A stretch of DNA of 64,000 nt. Origin: Gautieria morchelliformis. Lineage: Eukaryota; Basidiomycota; Agaricomycetes; Gomphales; Gomphaceae. Each line of letters begins with the position of its first letter. The stretch's first letter is position 1. The stretch lies in contig WHVA01000230.1 of NCBI GenBank assembly GCA_015179125.1, forward strand, positions 104,598 through 168,597, read 5' to 3'. A program made the translations under genes and the position numbers. Positions 33,958 through 46,300 of this stretch are shown here, one piece after another. The notes beneath the pieces were generated by a model that saw nothing but the letters and a program-made list of their open reading frames with translations, was not told the origin of the DNA and searched no databases.

Positions 33958-34465
33958 ACAGGGATATATTTTGCATGATCCTATTTACCCCAATGCACTT
34001 GACCTTACTGATTCACTTGACCTTACTGATGCATTTGACCTTACCAAGGCGCTTGACCTACACCCCCGCGCAAAGCGCGGGTACCCACCTAGTAGTAATC
34101 AAAAAGTGAATCGCGCCCGTAACGGTGGTTGTGGGTGTCGCTTATGTCATGATTGGTCAGCTTAGTCAGCCAACCAATCGCGAGCCGGCGCCACTTCCCA
34201 GCCCAATCGCGAGCGAGCGGCGCAGCCGCGAGCCCCGGTCCAGACCGAGGACCGGCAACCGGTGCAGAACCAGTTGCCGGTCTAGCGCTGGGTGAGCTGG
34301 CAAACGCTGCGCAGCCGCTCCCACCCCCTCTTCCCTCCTCCCACCATCATCATTCCCTCCTCCCACCATCCCTGGCCCTCTCATCCCTGGCCCTCTATCT
34401 CTTAGTGCTACTGTGCTTTATTGGTGAGTTTCTCTTTTATCATTGTAATGTGTGATCTCTCTGAC

Positions 34466-34560
34466 ACACTTTTATTTTTATTTTTATTTTTATTTTTTAT
34501 TTTTAATTATTATTATATTTATTTTATTATTTAATTGATATTTTATTATTTGTAATCATT
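34466..34560 (+). repeat. TTTTTA-rich microsatellite
   Basis: Tandem TTTTTA units grading into TTATTATT, in the leader region of H3, after a candidate splice donor (TTATTGGTGAGT, near 34420). Confidence 0.8.
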
Positions 34561-34570
34561 CCTATTTATT

Positions 34571-34920
34571 TTCGCTTTTTTTTAGCTTTTTTAGGCTCTA
34601 TTCAGGCCTCTCTGCCCCATCCTTCCTGTGATTCCTCTATCCTGGTGTGTCTTTTTGATGTTTATTATGTTATTATTGCTGATAACAATTTTGCTTTTTT
34701 TAGCCTTTTTAGGCTCTATTCAGGCCTCTGCCCTGTCCATCCGTCCTGTGATTTCTCTATCCTGGTATGTCTTTTTGAGGTTTATTATGTTATTATTGCT
34801 GATAACAATTTCGCTTTTTTTAGCCTTTTTAGGCTCTTTCAGGCCTCTCTGCCCTGTCCATCCTTCCTGTGTGATTCCTCTATCCTGGTGTGTTTTGTGC
34901 TCCTGTTTCTGCTTTTTAGG
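34571..34920 (+). repeat. 119-bp tandem repeat (three copies)
   Basis: Units start near 34571, 34690 and 34810. Each holds TTTTAGCCTTTTTAGGCTC, CCTGTGATT and TTATTATTGCTGATAACAAT. They lie in the untranslated leader or an intron of the H3 gene. Confidence 0.85.
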
Positions 34921-35086
34921 TATTAATATTAAGGTCAGTTGCTCTGCTGTCCCTCTGGTAAATATTGTCATTTCATTTCACTTTTTTGGCCTATTTTAAA
35001 TAGAGGTCAATAGATTCCCCTGAGTTTGCCTTGGTCTGCTTGCAATGTAAGTCTGATATTGACAGCTTGATTCTCTCTCTACTCTT

Positions 35087-38000
35087 ATGCCTGCATTTCT
35101 CAGGAATCCATCTACTCCAGAGAGTAACCGTCAGCAGGAGCGTGCACAGGCGAGGGAGGCCCGGGGGGTAATGACACCACTCACTGAACGGAGAGAGCGT
35201 ATCAGAGATCGGGACCGGTCACCCCCTCCACCCCCACCTTTTGCCATCCCTCACCCTCCTCCTGGAAGCAATGTTGCCGATCCTTTTCAACAATCTGTTG
35301 CTGGGCCGCCACGCCCTCCCACACTTGCACCATCCTCATGTCAACAGCCACCACACCCTCCCGTGCTTGCACCATCATCACATCAACAACCTGTTGCTGG
35401 GCCATCACGCCCTCCCATTCTTGCACCATCGTCACGTCAACAGCCTGTTGCTGGGCCATCGCGCCCTCCCATGCTTGCACCATCGTCACGTCAACAACCT
35501 GTTGCTGGGCCATCACTCCCTCCCCCACTTGCACCATCATCACGTCAACAGCCTGTTGCTGGGCCATCACGCCCTCCTATGCTTGCACCATCGTCACGTC
35601 AACAACCTGTTGCTGGGCCATCACTCCCTCCCCCACTTGCACCATCGTCACATCAACAACCTGTTGCTGGGCCGTCACGCCCTCCCACACTTGCACCATC
35701 ATCACGTCAACAACCTGTTGCTGGGCCATCACATCCTCCTGATCCCAGTCCCAGAGTGCAGGTGGCAGCCCTCCTTGCTCAGAGAGCAGCTCTCCCTCGG
35801 TTACAGCCCGTGAGAAGAAATCAGCCAGACCCTGTACAGCCAGCACCTGTAGTAGGTTCTGCATTTATTGCAGACTTGCGTGCTCAGGCAGATCAGCAGG
35901 CTGCTATATTGCAGCAATTGGATAGACGTAGACGGGGGCTAATCCTCCTGTTGTGGGTTCTGCAGGAGTGGCAGCATTGCGGGCCCAGGCTAATGCAATC
36001 AGGCAAGAGGAAGATGCAATTCTCAGACCTCCATTGGTACCACCTCATCCACCACCACCTCCCAATCCTCAGCCACTCCCTGCACCTCCTCAGCCACTCC
36101 CTGCACCTCAGCTGCCTCCTCCACTCCCCATACCTCGGCAACGTCCCCAGCGACCTCGGCGCGGTGCTCAGCGACCTCCTCCTATTCCACTAGGTCGCTC
36201 TCAAATAATTGAGGCAGATGTGCAGCCTCATGATCTGGGTCCCATGGAAGTGGCCTGTCCTAAATGTGGAGCATTGCACTGGTTTGCAGAGCGTCTGCAA
36301 AGCTCTACAAATGCGGAGGACCGTTTTGGTGATTGCTGTATAAAAGGAAAGGTGGAGCTTCCAAAGCTGCCAGCGCCCCCTCAGCCTTTGAGACGGCTCT
36401 TAGAAGGCCAAGACCCTGAGGCAAAAGAGTTTCGCCAGAATATCAGGCAGTATAATGCTGCGTTTGCATTCACTTCCTTGGGGGCCAACTTTGATAAAGA
36501 TTTGCTTCGGGCGGGTCGTGGTCCATATGTCCTCAAGCTACAGGGTGAACTGTATCATCTTCATGGCTCTCTCCTCCCAGACCATGAACCGGATACAACA
36601 TATGCCCAGCTTTACATATATGATCCAGCATTGGCTTTGGCAAAGAGGAAGACACGTAACCCAGGTCTGTCTCCAACTGTCATGGGAGACTTGCAGGAAA
36701 TGCTCCTGGTCTGCAATCCTCATGTCGCCATATATAAACAAGCAGCTGAGAGGCTCAGAGATCAGGGACAGAATGGTGAGATCCAGGCAAGGCTCACATA
36801 CAGGGAACACAGGGATCCTAGGAGGTATAATATCCCTACTGCAGATGAGATTGCAGTGGTTCTTCCTGGAGATGGCATCGTCCCTGAACCTAGGGATATT
36901 ATTGTCCAGCTCAAAGGTGGAGCTTTCGAAAGGGTATCCGTTATGAATCCAAACTATGCCTCTCTTCACTATGTCTTGCTCTTTCCCAGGGCAGAGTTGG
37001 GATGGAAACCAGGTATTCCTTATCGTGACCCAGAGGGTGCTCAGGAGGCCAACCCAAACAGACGGGGGCAGGTCACCCAAATTCAGTACCATTCATTTCG
37101 TCTCTTCCAGAGGAGAGATGAACCTACAACACTCCTGCGTGCTGGCAAGTTATTCCAGCAGTACATTGTAGACTGTTGGGCCACTGCGGAGCAAAGCAGG
37201 CTGAGGTGGATCAGGACAAATCAACACACTTTGCGTGCTGAGGTGTATAACCAGATGGTGGATGCGTTTAATCGCAATGACAATGACAGAGATGCAAACA
37301 GCTTGGGCACAAAATCCATTCTGCCTGCCACATTTCAAGGAGGGACACGGGACATGCAGCAAAACCTGCAGAACTCTCTGGCCATTTCAAGGAAGTTTGG
37401 TGTGGCCGATCTCTTTATTACAATGACTGCCAATCCCAAGTGGCAGGAGATATTGAATGCATTGTTACCTGGACAATCACCTCAGGACAGACCTGACTTG
37501 GTGTCACGGGTGTTCCATCTCAAAAAGAAATACCTCATTGACTTGATCGTCAAGGAAAAGATTTTTGGGGAAACCGTTGCTCGCGTCCACACCATTGAAT
37601 TCCAGAAAAGGGGACTCCCACACATGCATATTCTTATCTGGTTTGCAAGAGATTCCAAGATCAGGCATCCACATGAGGTGGATTCTATGATTTCGGCAGA
37701 GTTCCCTGATCCAGAGACACATCCTGTCCTCTACCAGTTGGTCTGTGACCTGATGACACATGGTCCCTGTGGAGAAATGAATCGAGACGCACCCTGCATG
37801 GAAAATGGCAAGTGCAACAAAAACTTCCCAAAGCCCTTCTGTGAGGAAACCAGTCTGAATGAGGATGGATATCCAAAATATCGTCGTCGCAATGATGGAA
37901 GGCAGCACAATGTCAGGGGCAACATGCTGGACAACAGATGGGTTGTTCCATACTCTCCTCTGCTCTTGCTCAAACTCCTGTGTCACATCAACGCTGAACT

Positions 38001-40370
38001 CACCATCAATGTGAGGTGTATCAAGTATATCCACAAGTATCTCTACAAGGGCCATGATCGGACCACGATGGAGTTGGGTCTCAGCAAGGATGAAATTAAG
38101 CAGTACCTGGACGCTCGCTATGTCAGTGCTCATGAGGCCTGTTGGAGGTTGCTGGAGCGGGAAATCCACACCCAGGTGCCTGCAGTCATGGCACTGCCAG
38201 TCCATGAAAAGGACCACCACACGATCATCTTTGATCCCAATGAGGATGTGGACAACATCCTCATTAGGGCTGAGGCAAAAAAGACACCGCTCATGGCTTA
38301 CTTTGAGGCCAATGATATGTACCCTGAAGCACGTGATCTGCTCTATGTGGAGTTTCCTGAGCAGTTTACCTGGCAATCAGAGGAAAAGGTATGGACACCA
38401 CGCCAAGGAGGTTATAGCATCGGTCGCCTTCACTTTGCAAGCCCTAAATCAGGAGAGAGATTTTTTGTGCGCACTCTCCTCACAGTGGTCAAGGGGGCTA
38501 GATCCTTTGAGGAGCTTAGGTCAGTGGATGGCATACAATATGCTACTTACAAGGAGGCCTGTCGTGCAAGGGGACTTCTGGATGATGATCAGGAGCTGAG
38601 GTTGTGTCTCCAGGAAGCCAGTGCCATGAAAACAGGTGCTCAGCTGAGACATCTCTTTGCCACCATCCTTGGCCATTGCAATCCATCGCAGCCTGGCAGA
38701 CTATGGGACGGCTTCAAGGAGCACATATGTGATGATCTCAGACATCAGCTCCAAATCAGACACCGTATGCATGATCCACAGGATGATCAGGTTTATGATT
38801 TCGGCCTCTTTCTCTTGGATAAAATCCTCCAGCAGGGTGGAATGTCCTTGAGCAGCTTTGATGATATGCCTCGGGTGGCAGGCGAGTGGGAGGCCCTCAT
38901 TGGAAACAGGTTCATAGCTGAGCAGAGGGACTATGACCCTGTTGAAGAGAGGGAAAAGGCTGATGAGGAGGTTCCCAAGCTGAATATGGGGCAAAGGTCT
39001 GCGCATGATCAGATATTACGGTCGGCACTGACCAAAGATGCTGGGGCAAACCTGACGGACAAATGTTTTTCGTCACTGGCTCAGGTGGTGCAGGGAAATC
39101 GTTCATGTGGAACACTCTAATCCACTCCTGTAGAGCGGAGAGCCTCATTGTGATTGCAGTAGCCTCATCTGCAATGGCTGCACTTATCCTCACTAAGGGT
39201 ACAACCTCTCATAGCATGCTTGGAATTCCCATTCCTGTCCATGAGCGCTCTCTCTCCTCCATCAGAAAGAACTCTGACAAGGCTGACATGCTGAGAAAGG
39301 CCAGTCTCCTCATCTGGGATGAGGCTGCAATGCAGCATCGCCATGCCATAGAGGCCATTGACAGGACACTGAGGGATTTCCTTGACCAGCATGACCGACC
39401 CTTTGGTGGCATCACAGTCGCATTTGGAGGTGACTTTCAGCAGACTCTCCCAATTGTCCCTAAAGGCTCCAAGGAGGATATCGTGGGAGCTACCCTTCAG
39501 AAGTCATATCTGTGGCCAAAGATCAAGGTCCTCCATCTGACAGAGAACATGCGGGTGAGAAATGACCCTGACAGAGCCAGATTTGCAGAATGGCTGCAGA
39601 ATGTGGGCCAGGGAAAGGATCTCCCACTGGATCATACCCTCTCACTCCCTCAACACATGGTTTGTGGCCCTGGAATTGAAGATCTGATCCAGGAAATATA
39701 CCCTGGCATTGGCAATCCAGTCCCTGCCCGGGATGATTACTTTTTGGAGCGGGCCATCCTCTGTGCCAGAAACACTGAGGTCAATGAGATCAATTCCATG
39801 GTGTTTAGGGAGTTTCCAGGTGATGCTCAGGTCTTGCACTGTGCAAATTCCATTACAGAATCCGATGATGCAGATAGGTATCCTGCAGAGTATCTGAATT
39901 CCATAGAGATGGGCAGTCTTCCTCCTGCTCGCTTGGAAGTCAAGCCTGGAGTGCCTCTGATGCTGTTGCGCAATTTGGATCAGAGGCAAGGACTATGCAA
40001 TGGGACAAGGCTGCGGTTGGTGAGGATGAACATTAGAGTGTTGGAGGTCAGGATCATCTCGGGTCCACGTGCAGGAAATATTGCTTTCATCCCCAGGATC
40101 ATCATTAAGCCATCAGAGGGAGAATTGCCATTTGTGCTGCAAAGGAGGCAGTTTCCAGTGCGTTTGGCATTTGCAATGACTATCAACAAGTCTCAGGGAC
40201 AGTCTTTGGGTACGGTTGGGCTGGACCTGAGATATCCAGTGTTTGGACATGGTCAATTGTATGTTGGTGTATCAAGGGGGACCAACTGGAACAGGGTTAA
40301 GGTCTTGCTTGAGGAGGGTGTGCAAACCACAAATATTGTATATGAAGATGTATTGCTTAGAGCTCCTTGA
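35087..40370 (+). pseudogene. Helitron RepHel protein with two frameshifts
   Basis: The protein would nick and unwind element DNA for rolling-circle transposition. A Pro/Ser-rich N-terminus with eight 18-aa repeats is followed by a zinc segment (CPKCGALHW...CC), the Rep HUH motif (GLPHMHILIWF), the two-tyrosine motif (KYIHKYLYKGHD) and a Pif1-family helicase: Walker A GSGGAGKS, LIWDEAAM, FGGDFQQTLP, LTENMR and TINKSQGQSLG. The frame shifts at a run of five G (35934-35938) and again near 39055, directly before Walker A. Adding one base at each would reunite about 1,700 codons. No other stops were seen, so the copy is young or the indels are sequence errors. Confidence 0.92.
35310..35745 (+). 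repeat. 54-bp coding minisatellite
   Basis: Eight units of 54 bp encode variants of LAPSSRQQPVAGPSRPPM in the N-terminus of the Helitron protein. The unit length is a multiple of three and other frames also lack stops, which produces misleading His- and Thr-rich ORFs. Confidence 0.9.
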
Positions 40371-40503
40371 ACTGTAACATTCACTTCCCTGATACAATTT
40401 ACTTAGTATTTACTTAGTATACTTTTTCTTGATGCAAGTTTTTATTGTCTCAATGCCTGTGAATTTACTGATGCATTTGACCTTACCGATGCATTTGACC
40501 TAA

Positions 40504-40534
40504 ACCCCCGCGCGAAGTGCGGGTACCCACCTAG
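40504..40534 (+). other. Helitron 3' terminal hairpin and CTAG
   Basis: The stem CCCGC/GCGGG with a short loop is followed by TACCCACCTAG. The same arrangement ends at 31001, 31390 and 34092. Each is preceded by 17-18-bp repeats of the type TTTGACCTTACCGATGCA. Confidence 0.85.
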
Positions 40535-40728
40535 TGATGAATGGCTTGCCAGGCTAATTGTGTGTCGATAAACAACTTCTTAGTCATAAAGTTTCGTAAA
40601 GCAGTACAACTTATTACCTTCGAATACCAGATTAAATTATGAGACTGCTGAACCAACATGATATTATTTTGAAGTTCTTGTGTATGAAGACGACGGTCTT
40701 GTGCAATCAAAGTTGCAAGGTCACGTTG
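40535..40728 (-). pseudogene. split gene, fragment between Helitron and DNA transposon
   Basis: Exon 40728-40618 reads QRDLATLIAQDRRLHTQELQ... and ends SHNLIWYSK. A 64-nt intron (40617-40554, GTAATAAG...AATTAG) follows. Exon 40553-40535 reads PGKPFI and runs into the Helitron border, beyond which the frame resumes at 28055 with IRLCTSYM. The fragment is in frame with the exon beyond the DNA transposon (50343 onwards). Length and phase agree at both joins. Confidence 0.75.
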
Positions 40729-40736
40729 CTGGGTAC
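40729..40736. repeat. 8-bp target-site duplication, left copy
   Basis: CTGGGTAC, repeated at 50343-50350 outside the opposite terminal inverted repeat. Confidence 0.9.
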
Positions 40737-41139
40737 CACCTGTACGGCACCAAACTGTAATCTAGTTAGACGCACACCCCACATGTGTGGTCTAAGTCTA
40801 ACTAGCAAATTCCTCGTGGTAGGTCTATTCCGTAGTTTATTCCGCGAAACTGTGTCCAGGTAGTTCCCTTGACCTGTATAGCCCTGTGGTCCCCTGCTGT
40901 GTGTGTCTGTACGGCACTGTCCGCCGTCAAACTCCGCCACCACACGGCCTCTGGCTCAAACCACATATGCTCGTTGTCGCTGACGGCGAGCACAACATTG
41001 TCTTTATAAATAATTACCCAGACATAAAAAATATATCACAAATATGCTAAAAATCAGGAGATGACAAATATAGCTAGTTCGTCGTTCCGTCCTAAGCATC
41101 GATCCCGTGCTCGCCGTCTGCAACGGCGAGCAGGCCGTC
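40737..41139 (+). repeat. left terminal inverted repeat (403 bp)
   Basis: Inverted copy of 49940-50342 with a handful of substitutions and no length difference. It contains a hairpin CTAGTTAGAC...GTCTAACTAG at about 40762-40805 and two 25-bp palindromes at 40968-40992 and 41108-41132. A third, diverged palindrome lies just inside, at 41241-41265. Confidence 0.93.
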
Positions 41140-41265
41140 TACTTCATAAATAAATAGCCAGATAATAAAAAAATACCATAATTTTCTTAGGAATTCAGGG
41201 ACCTTGAATATAGAATTAGGTGGCATAAGCTCCAATCCTGTGCTCGTCATTGCAGACGGGGAGCA

Positions 41266-43361
41266 GGCCGTCTACCTCAAAACTAAATAGTCAGATAATA
41301 ATAAAATACCATAATTTTCCTAAAAATTCAGACCTTAAATATCAAATTACGTGGAGTCGAAAGCACAATCGTTCCGAGGAATGATGCATTGATGTGTGCG
41401 GCACCCAAAACCAGCAGAAAATCAATAAAAATTCAATTTCAAATATGAAATTACAGGGACTTGTCCCAAATAGGATTCCAAATGACGAAGGCAGTAAGAA
41501 CCTGCCTCGCTGTCTCTTATTGTTAGTCCTCGCTGATAGAAGCCTGAGAAGCCTCAGGCTGTTTATTACCAGTAGTTTCTTTCTTTTTCGGAGCAGCCTC
41601 AAAGCTACGAGCTATGGTAGGTATTGTGGGCTTGTAGTCATGCAACATATACCAGCTAGTAACGCTACATCTTCTTTATAATGTGCATCGTTCACGAATT
41701 AATAGGGATGCCAAAGCACTCACGGCATGTTGGCCAAAGGTATGTTCACATCTTCAATGCTTGATGTTTCTGACGGTTTAAGTTGTCTGCTTTTGCGCAT
41801 GGGGTCGCTGAACACTATGACCTATGACTCCTCTCGCTGTATCAGCCCTGAAATTTTATTCCGATGTCCCATCATCCATGGCAGCACGTAGTTTCCTTTG
41901 CAGGGCAGATTTCTACCCATGGTCCACTCACAGAGGGTGCAACCTGTCAGAGAGGTTGACATTGGAGGCGGAGGGCATAGAAGTAAAGCAGATGCAGGTC
42001 CCCTGTGGCGAGTATGGGTGGTTTCCTGAGAGTATCGATTTGAAAGTGGAAGAATAATATGTTGTCTGGCAAATGCGTGTACTTCTGAGTGACAGCACGC
42101 AAGCCGACTCGCCTGACTGCGTTTTCTGCATGTAATGGAAAATGGTGCTTCTGATATATGCGCCTCCACTTATGGTAAGTCTGGAGGCGTCAAGTCATGA
42201 AGCAACTAAGTTGTAAAATCGATCCGCACAGCGTAGGATGAAACACCCTGCCAATACATCAGGCTAGGTTGAACCACCAGAAAATCAGCCACCTCACTGC
42301 TGTGAATTTAAATCAGTTTGACTGTTCGAGTCGATATCATAAGTCCGGTCCCTTGCTAGCTTGGACGTACTATTGTAACCTTAGCACTGTGCCTGTAACT
42401 AATTGCCATGCATCAATTTATTGGCATGTATTCTTCACTGGTTTTGAACCATATCTAGGTCCTATATGTCATCTGTACTAAGTGGTATCTGCGTATCTGC
42501 AGTGTTTCGTACCCCGTCTGGTGTTTACTGTAAAAGTTCGTTTTCCAACTGCAATAGCGCTCCCATTCACGACGCCACAGCGATGACGACGTTGGACGAA
42601 GAGGCAGACTCAAGCAGAACCACAAGGACTGACTTGGTGCTTGGCCTCTTCTTTCCACACGTTGCAGCGCCGTTCCACTGCTTGGCTTCAAGTATATTTC
42701 TTGCCCTTGCTTTTGAAGCTGCCTCTCTGCTTCTTCCACAGTTCTTTGCCTCTTGTTAGAATTACTGTTCGCCTTGGACTCCGAGTTGGAGTCAGCAAGT
42801 CTGATTCAGAAGCTGCTGCAATCGCGCCGCCTCAACGCGGGAAACAGGCCCCTCGCGCCGCTGACTACATACCTTCAGCGGCGTGAGGGATCCCCAGGTG
42901 GTGGGTCGGCGTTGCATTTGCCAGCACAGTCAGTGTGATCGCTGCTGGAGGCGGAAAAAATGTAGCACGGGGGAGATATTCCCCACCCTGGCCGGCATCC
43001 ATCAGGAAAAACCGCATTTGCCCGAGAGCCCGGACCTATATTTATCGGCTCGGCCGCGGTGTATATTTCGACCGCCCGCTCTCACGTGTGCTCCTATCTA
43101 TAGGTTCGTCGGGCATGCCTTCATAGCGCGGGAGTGACCCCATACCCCCAGCCCTGCTCACTATAGTCTCCATTGCGCGCCCATGAGGCTATGGTGGCCT
43201 GGCAGCGACGATAGCTGGTGCTCCCCGGGGCGCCTGGGCCCCCATGGAAGCTCGCTCTTCTGTCCGACACAGATGCTACAAGTCAACCAACATGTACTAC
43301 TAGTTGACCAGTAGTACAATTCAACTGAACTTTGCCAAACTTAACTTGAATAGTCATTGAA
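41266..43361. other. left cargo of the DNA transposon, no recognised gene
   Basis: Short ORFs on both strands without known motifs. A minus-strand stretch near 42760-42620 (EEAERQLQKQGQEIYLKPS) looks coding but is isolated. The part next to the transposase, 43050-43300, is CG-rich with CTATGG and ATAGCGCG motifs like those on the far side near 49190-49330. Confidence 0.4.
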
Positions 43362-46300
43362 CTAATCATTAAAAAACTGGTAAGTATACAAATCTGTGAA
43401 CTCGCTAACATAAAACTGCTTGGAACGCTCCAATGAATTCTCTGTAGTCATGGTACGATCAATCTTTTCGCCAAATCGAGGTATTAAATGGCAGCTGCGG
43501 CGAATCGATTGGACGCTCACGACGGCCGCATGGCCTTTGCCTTGGGTGGGTGACACGGTGTACATGTCTACACCAGTGGATGGTTGTCGAAACTCGGTAT
43601 ACCATTCAACGTACACGAGTGGGTGCGGGTATTCGATGTGAGAGGGCAGCCGGAAGATCATCCGTACTCGCCCGACGCGATAACCTAAGTGGGTGAGCGA
43701 TTCCGTACACACAGAGTTATGCATCGGGACTCACCTAATGCACCAGTCTCTTGCGCATTCGTGCCATAATGGATCAGCACTGTATCGAAGTGTTCTGGGA
43801 CTTCAGGGGTCCTGCCGCGGCGTGGCACTCGGGGCGTAGCTCGGACGACATCTTTGATCACGGTATCATCAATTTGTTGGATTGAACGGAGCATAAAGCT
43901 AATGCGTTTATACACGGGGAGCCGTGTATAAACACTGAGATCCAAGGTACACCTGGGAAGGTTAAACCTGAGGAAAGCAGTCAGCGCAGGGATAAACTCG
44001 GGTGCGCCGAATTCATTGATAATCCTCGACACGCTGGTGTTCGGGAAGCCGGGACGTTTAGCAATGTGGTATGTTCGGCCCACTGTGTCCTCTGGTCCAC
44101 TTGCTGATGCTGGCGGTGCGGCAGTTGACGCTGGGATGAAACGCACCAAACGGCCAAGATTTTCCTCGCAATCTTCGTCATCCACATCAGGTTCATCTGG
44201 GGAGTGAGATGATAGGAAGCTGCCGAAGGAATGGATTTTTTCTTGTCTAGTAAGCCATCTGGTCATCTGGATTATGAAGTCCTTACGACTGCTGGCGCGG
44301 TAACCAACTTTAGAGAAGTCGATGTGCAGTCTCTCTGGCAATTCGGTGTTGAAGCCATCGGCGGTCCCCCGAGACATGATAGACTCAACATAGTGTTCTA
44401 TCATGTGTAGCTTGGGAATTTGAAAATGTTCTCGAATCTTGCTGTGTACGAAAGCTTCTTTGTAACGGTGGAAGCGGTCGAGGGCATCTTGGAGGCAGTT
44501 CAAGGTGGTAGTCGTGTGTGAGGGATATTGTGACAGGTAAACAAAATCCAGGACAGCCCGTGCCGCCTTGAGAGCTTGAGGTGGGAGCGCACCGGCCATC
44601 AAGCCCACGAACACTTTCTCCATATTCTTGTACTCCGTGCCTGACCACTGGCTGATGCTTGAGATTCCCTTCTTGAAGTGACGGACACTGGGGTGACTCG
44701 GGACAGCCTGGAAACGTGCATCAGTTTCAGGGTGAGTGGCTACCTTCATGCACCAGGAGCACAAATGGTCCTTGAATACTCCTTTGTGCAATTGGTGTAG
44801 GATGTCAGGGGTCAAGCAGCGGAAAATATCACAGTGAGGGAGAATTTCCCAGAATGGCTGCCTGACCTCACGGATGCCCACGTCGTCACGGGGACCAGCC
44901 TTATCAGCACTGTTGGTGACGATGTGTTGCATGTGATCTTCCGGACATCGAAAAAGGGTGCCAGGGTCGTCTGCGAAAATGGTGGCAAGTGGGTCCCCAC
45001 GATCCTCAGGGTAGCACTTGCAGATGGGACACCAGTTTTCTTTGACACAAGCAACAAGGGCCTGCTCCGGAAAATCGGCAACATAAGCAGCAAGAATCGG
45101 GAATACCTTTCGGATGCCACCATCTGCGCAAAGAATGTCTACTCCACTCGCACCGGCAACGACCATCCGTGAGAGGATGGTGCGCATACAGTAGTGGAAA
45201 AGTTGCCACCCCTGGGCCTTGCGTGTGCCAGCGGAGAAACACTTCAGCTTGGATATCGGGAGATATCCAAGGAGGATGTTTGCACGTGCGGACACTTTGC
45301 GACGCGTGGCCTTTGGGATGTTCCCAATCGTCAGATACACAGGCCACGCCACCTTGTCCCCACTGAACTGGGAGAGCCGCGTCTTGTCTGAGGCCAGGAT
45401 GACAGGGCATATTGTGGCCCCGGCAGGGAGTTTGGACTGTGATTCCAGCAAGGGTGAGCTCTCAGGACCTTTATCATGATCATTGGACTTGCCTGGAGAT
45501 CCCACCACCAATTGGCCATCCACATCTCGTTGTATATGCGTTCGGTCCTTTTTTTATCCTCGAAGACACGTTCTGGCACATAATGGAGCGAGTCGCGGAA
45601 GGCGGGGTTGCCCATGAGTTCACAGACGCATTCGACTGGATCCCTGTAGAACAATTCAAGTTCTTCTGTCATATATTCCCCATTCGCATCCTTGACATCG
45701 CCATGCACCGTGATTGTTTCACAAAGAAACTCTGGTCCGCCGGTGAGCAGTGCGTCGACCTTGTTGAGAAGTGTGCGCTTGTCGGTGAAAGAAGTCTGCG
45801 TGCGTGTTGTCATCTAGACAGAGGTGAGTTCGTTGTTGGGCTGCGAGCCTATGGGAACTCAACTCACTATTGGCAGTTTGAGAAGTTTGTCCATGTGGTT
45901 AAAACTCATACCACTGGTCATGAGTGTCTGCGCAAGCTCCCATTCATCCTGATCCACAAATGGCTCGTAAAGCGACTGCTCAGGGTCGTACCGCATTTCG
46001 TGAAGGAGGTCGAAACGAGTGGTCCCGTGTCCATGGACCTCACCTGCCGGTCCAGGAAATGCCTCCACATTCCTGGGGGTTCGTGGAGCAGGTCGCGTCA
46101 CATCTGGTCGGTTTGGAGAGATGGAGGAAGCAAGGTCAGCTTCGATCATGGGGTGTGAGGTGGAATCTTCATCCATGTCCATCATGGGATGATCCAGCTT
46201 GTCCAACATGACGTCCATGGCCTCACTCTGCCACCCAGCAGATGGCTCATCGTCGCGTGGATGTGCTTCCGGATCAGATGGGTCGTACATGCGCACTGGG

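Larger units (their letters stand above)
31391..34092 (+). mobile_element. Helitron-like element H2 (non-autonomous)
   Basis: It starts with TC directly after the CTAG of H1, so the two are joined head to tail without host DNA. It is homologous to H1 in its head (GTGGGTTGTGGGCG, CG-rich hairpin motifs, CACGTG), TATA box, CTCTG repeats and AT-rich repeats. It ends with CCCCGCGCAAAGCGCGGG and CTAG at 34089-34092. It carries one stretch not seen in H1 (33615-33957). Confidence 0.7.
34093..40534 (+). mobile_element. autonomous-type Helitron H3
   Basis: It follows the CTAG of H2 directly and ends with a CCCGCGCGAAGTGCGGG hairpin 10 bp before CTAG (40531-40534), then host T. A head with GTTGTGGGTGTCGC and the CG hairpin motif is shared with H1 and H2. 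It encodes a Rep-helicase of Helitron type, with two single-base frameshifts. It is the plausible source of enzyme for the other two units. Confidence 0.85.

Noticed and set aside
35241-35813. His/Leu-rich and Thr-rich ORFs overlapping the Helitron protein
   Set aside because: They are alternative frames of the 54-bp minisatellite, whose length is a multiple of three.
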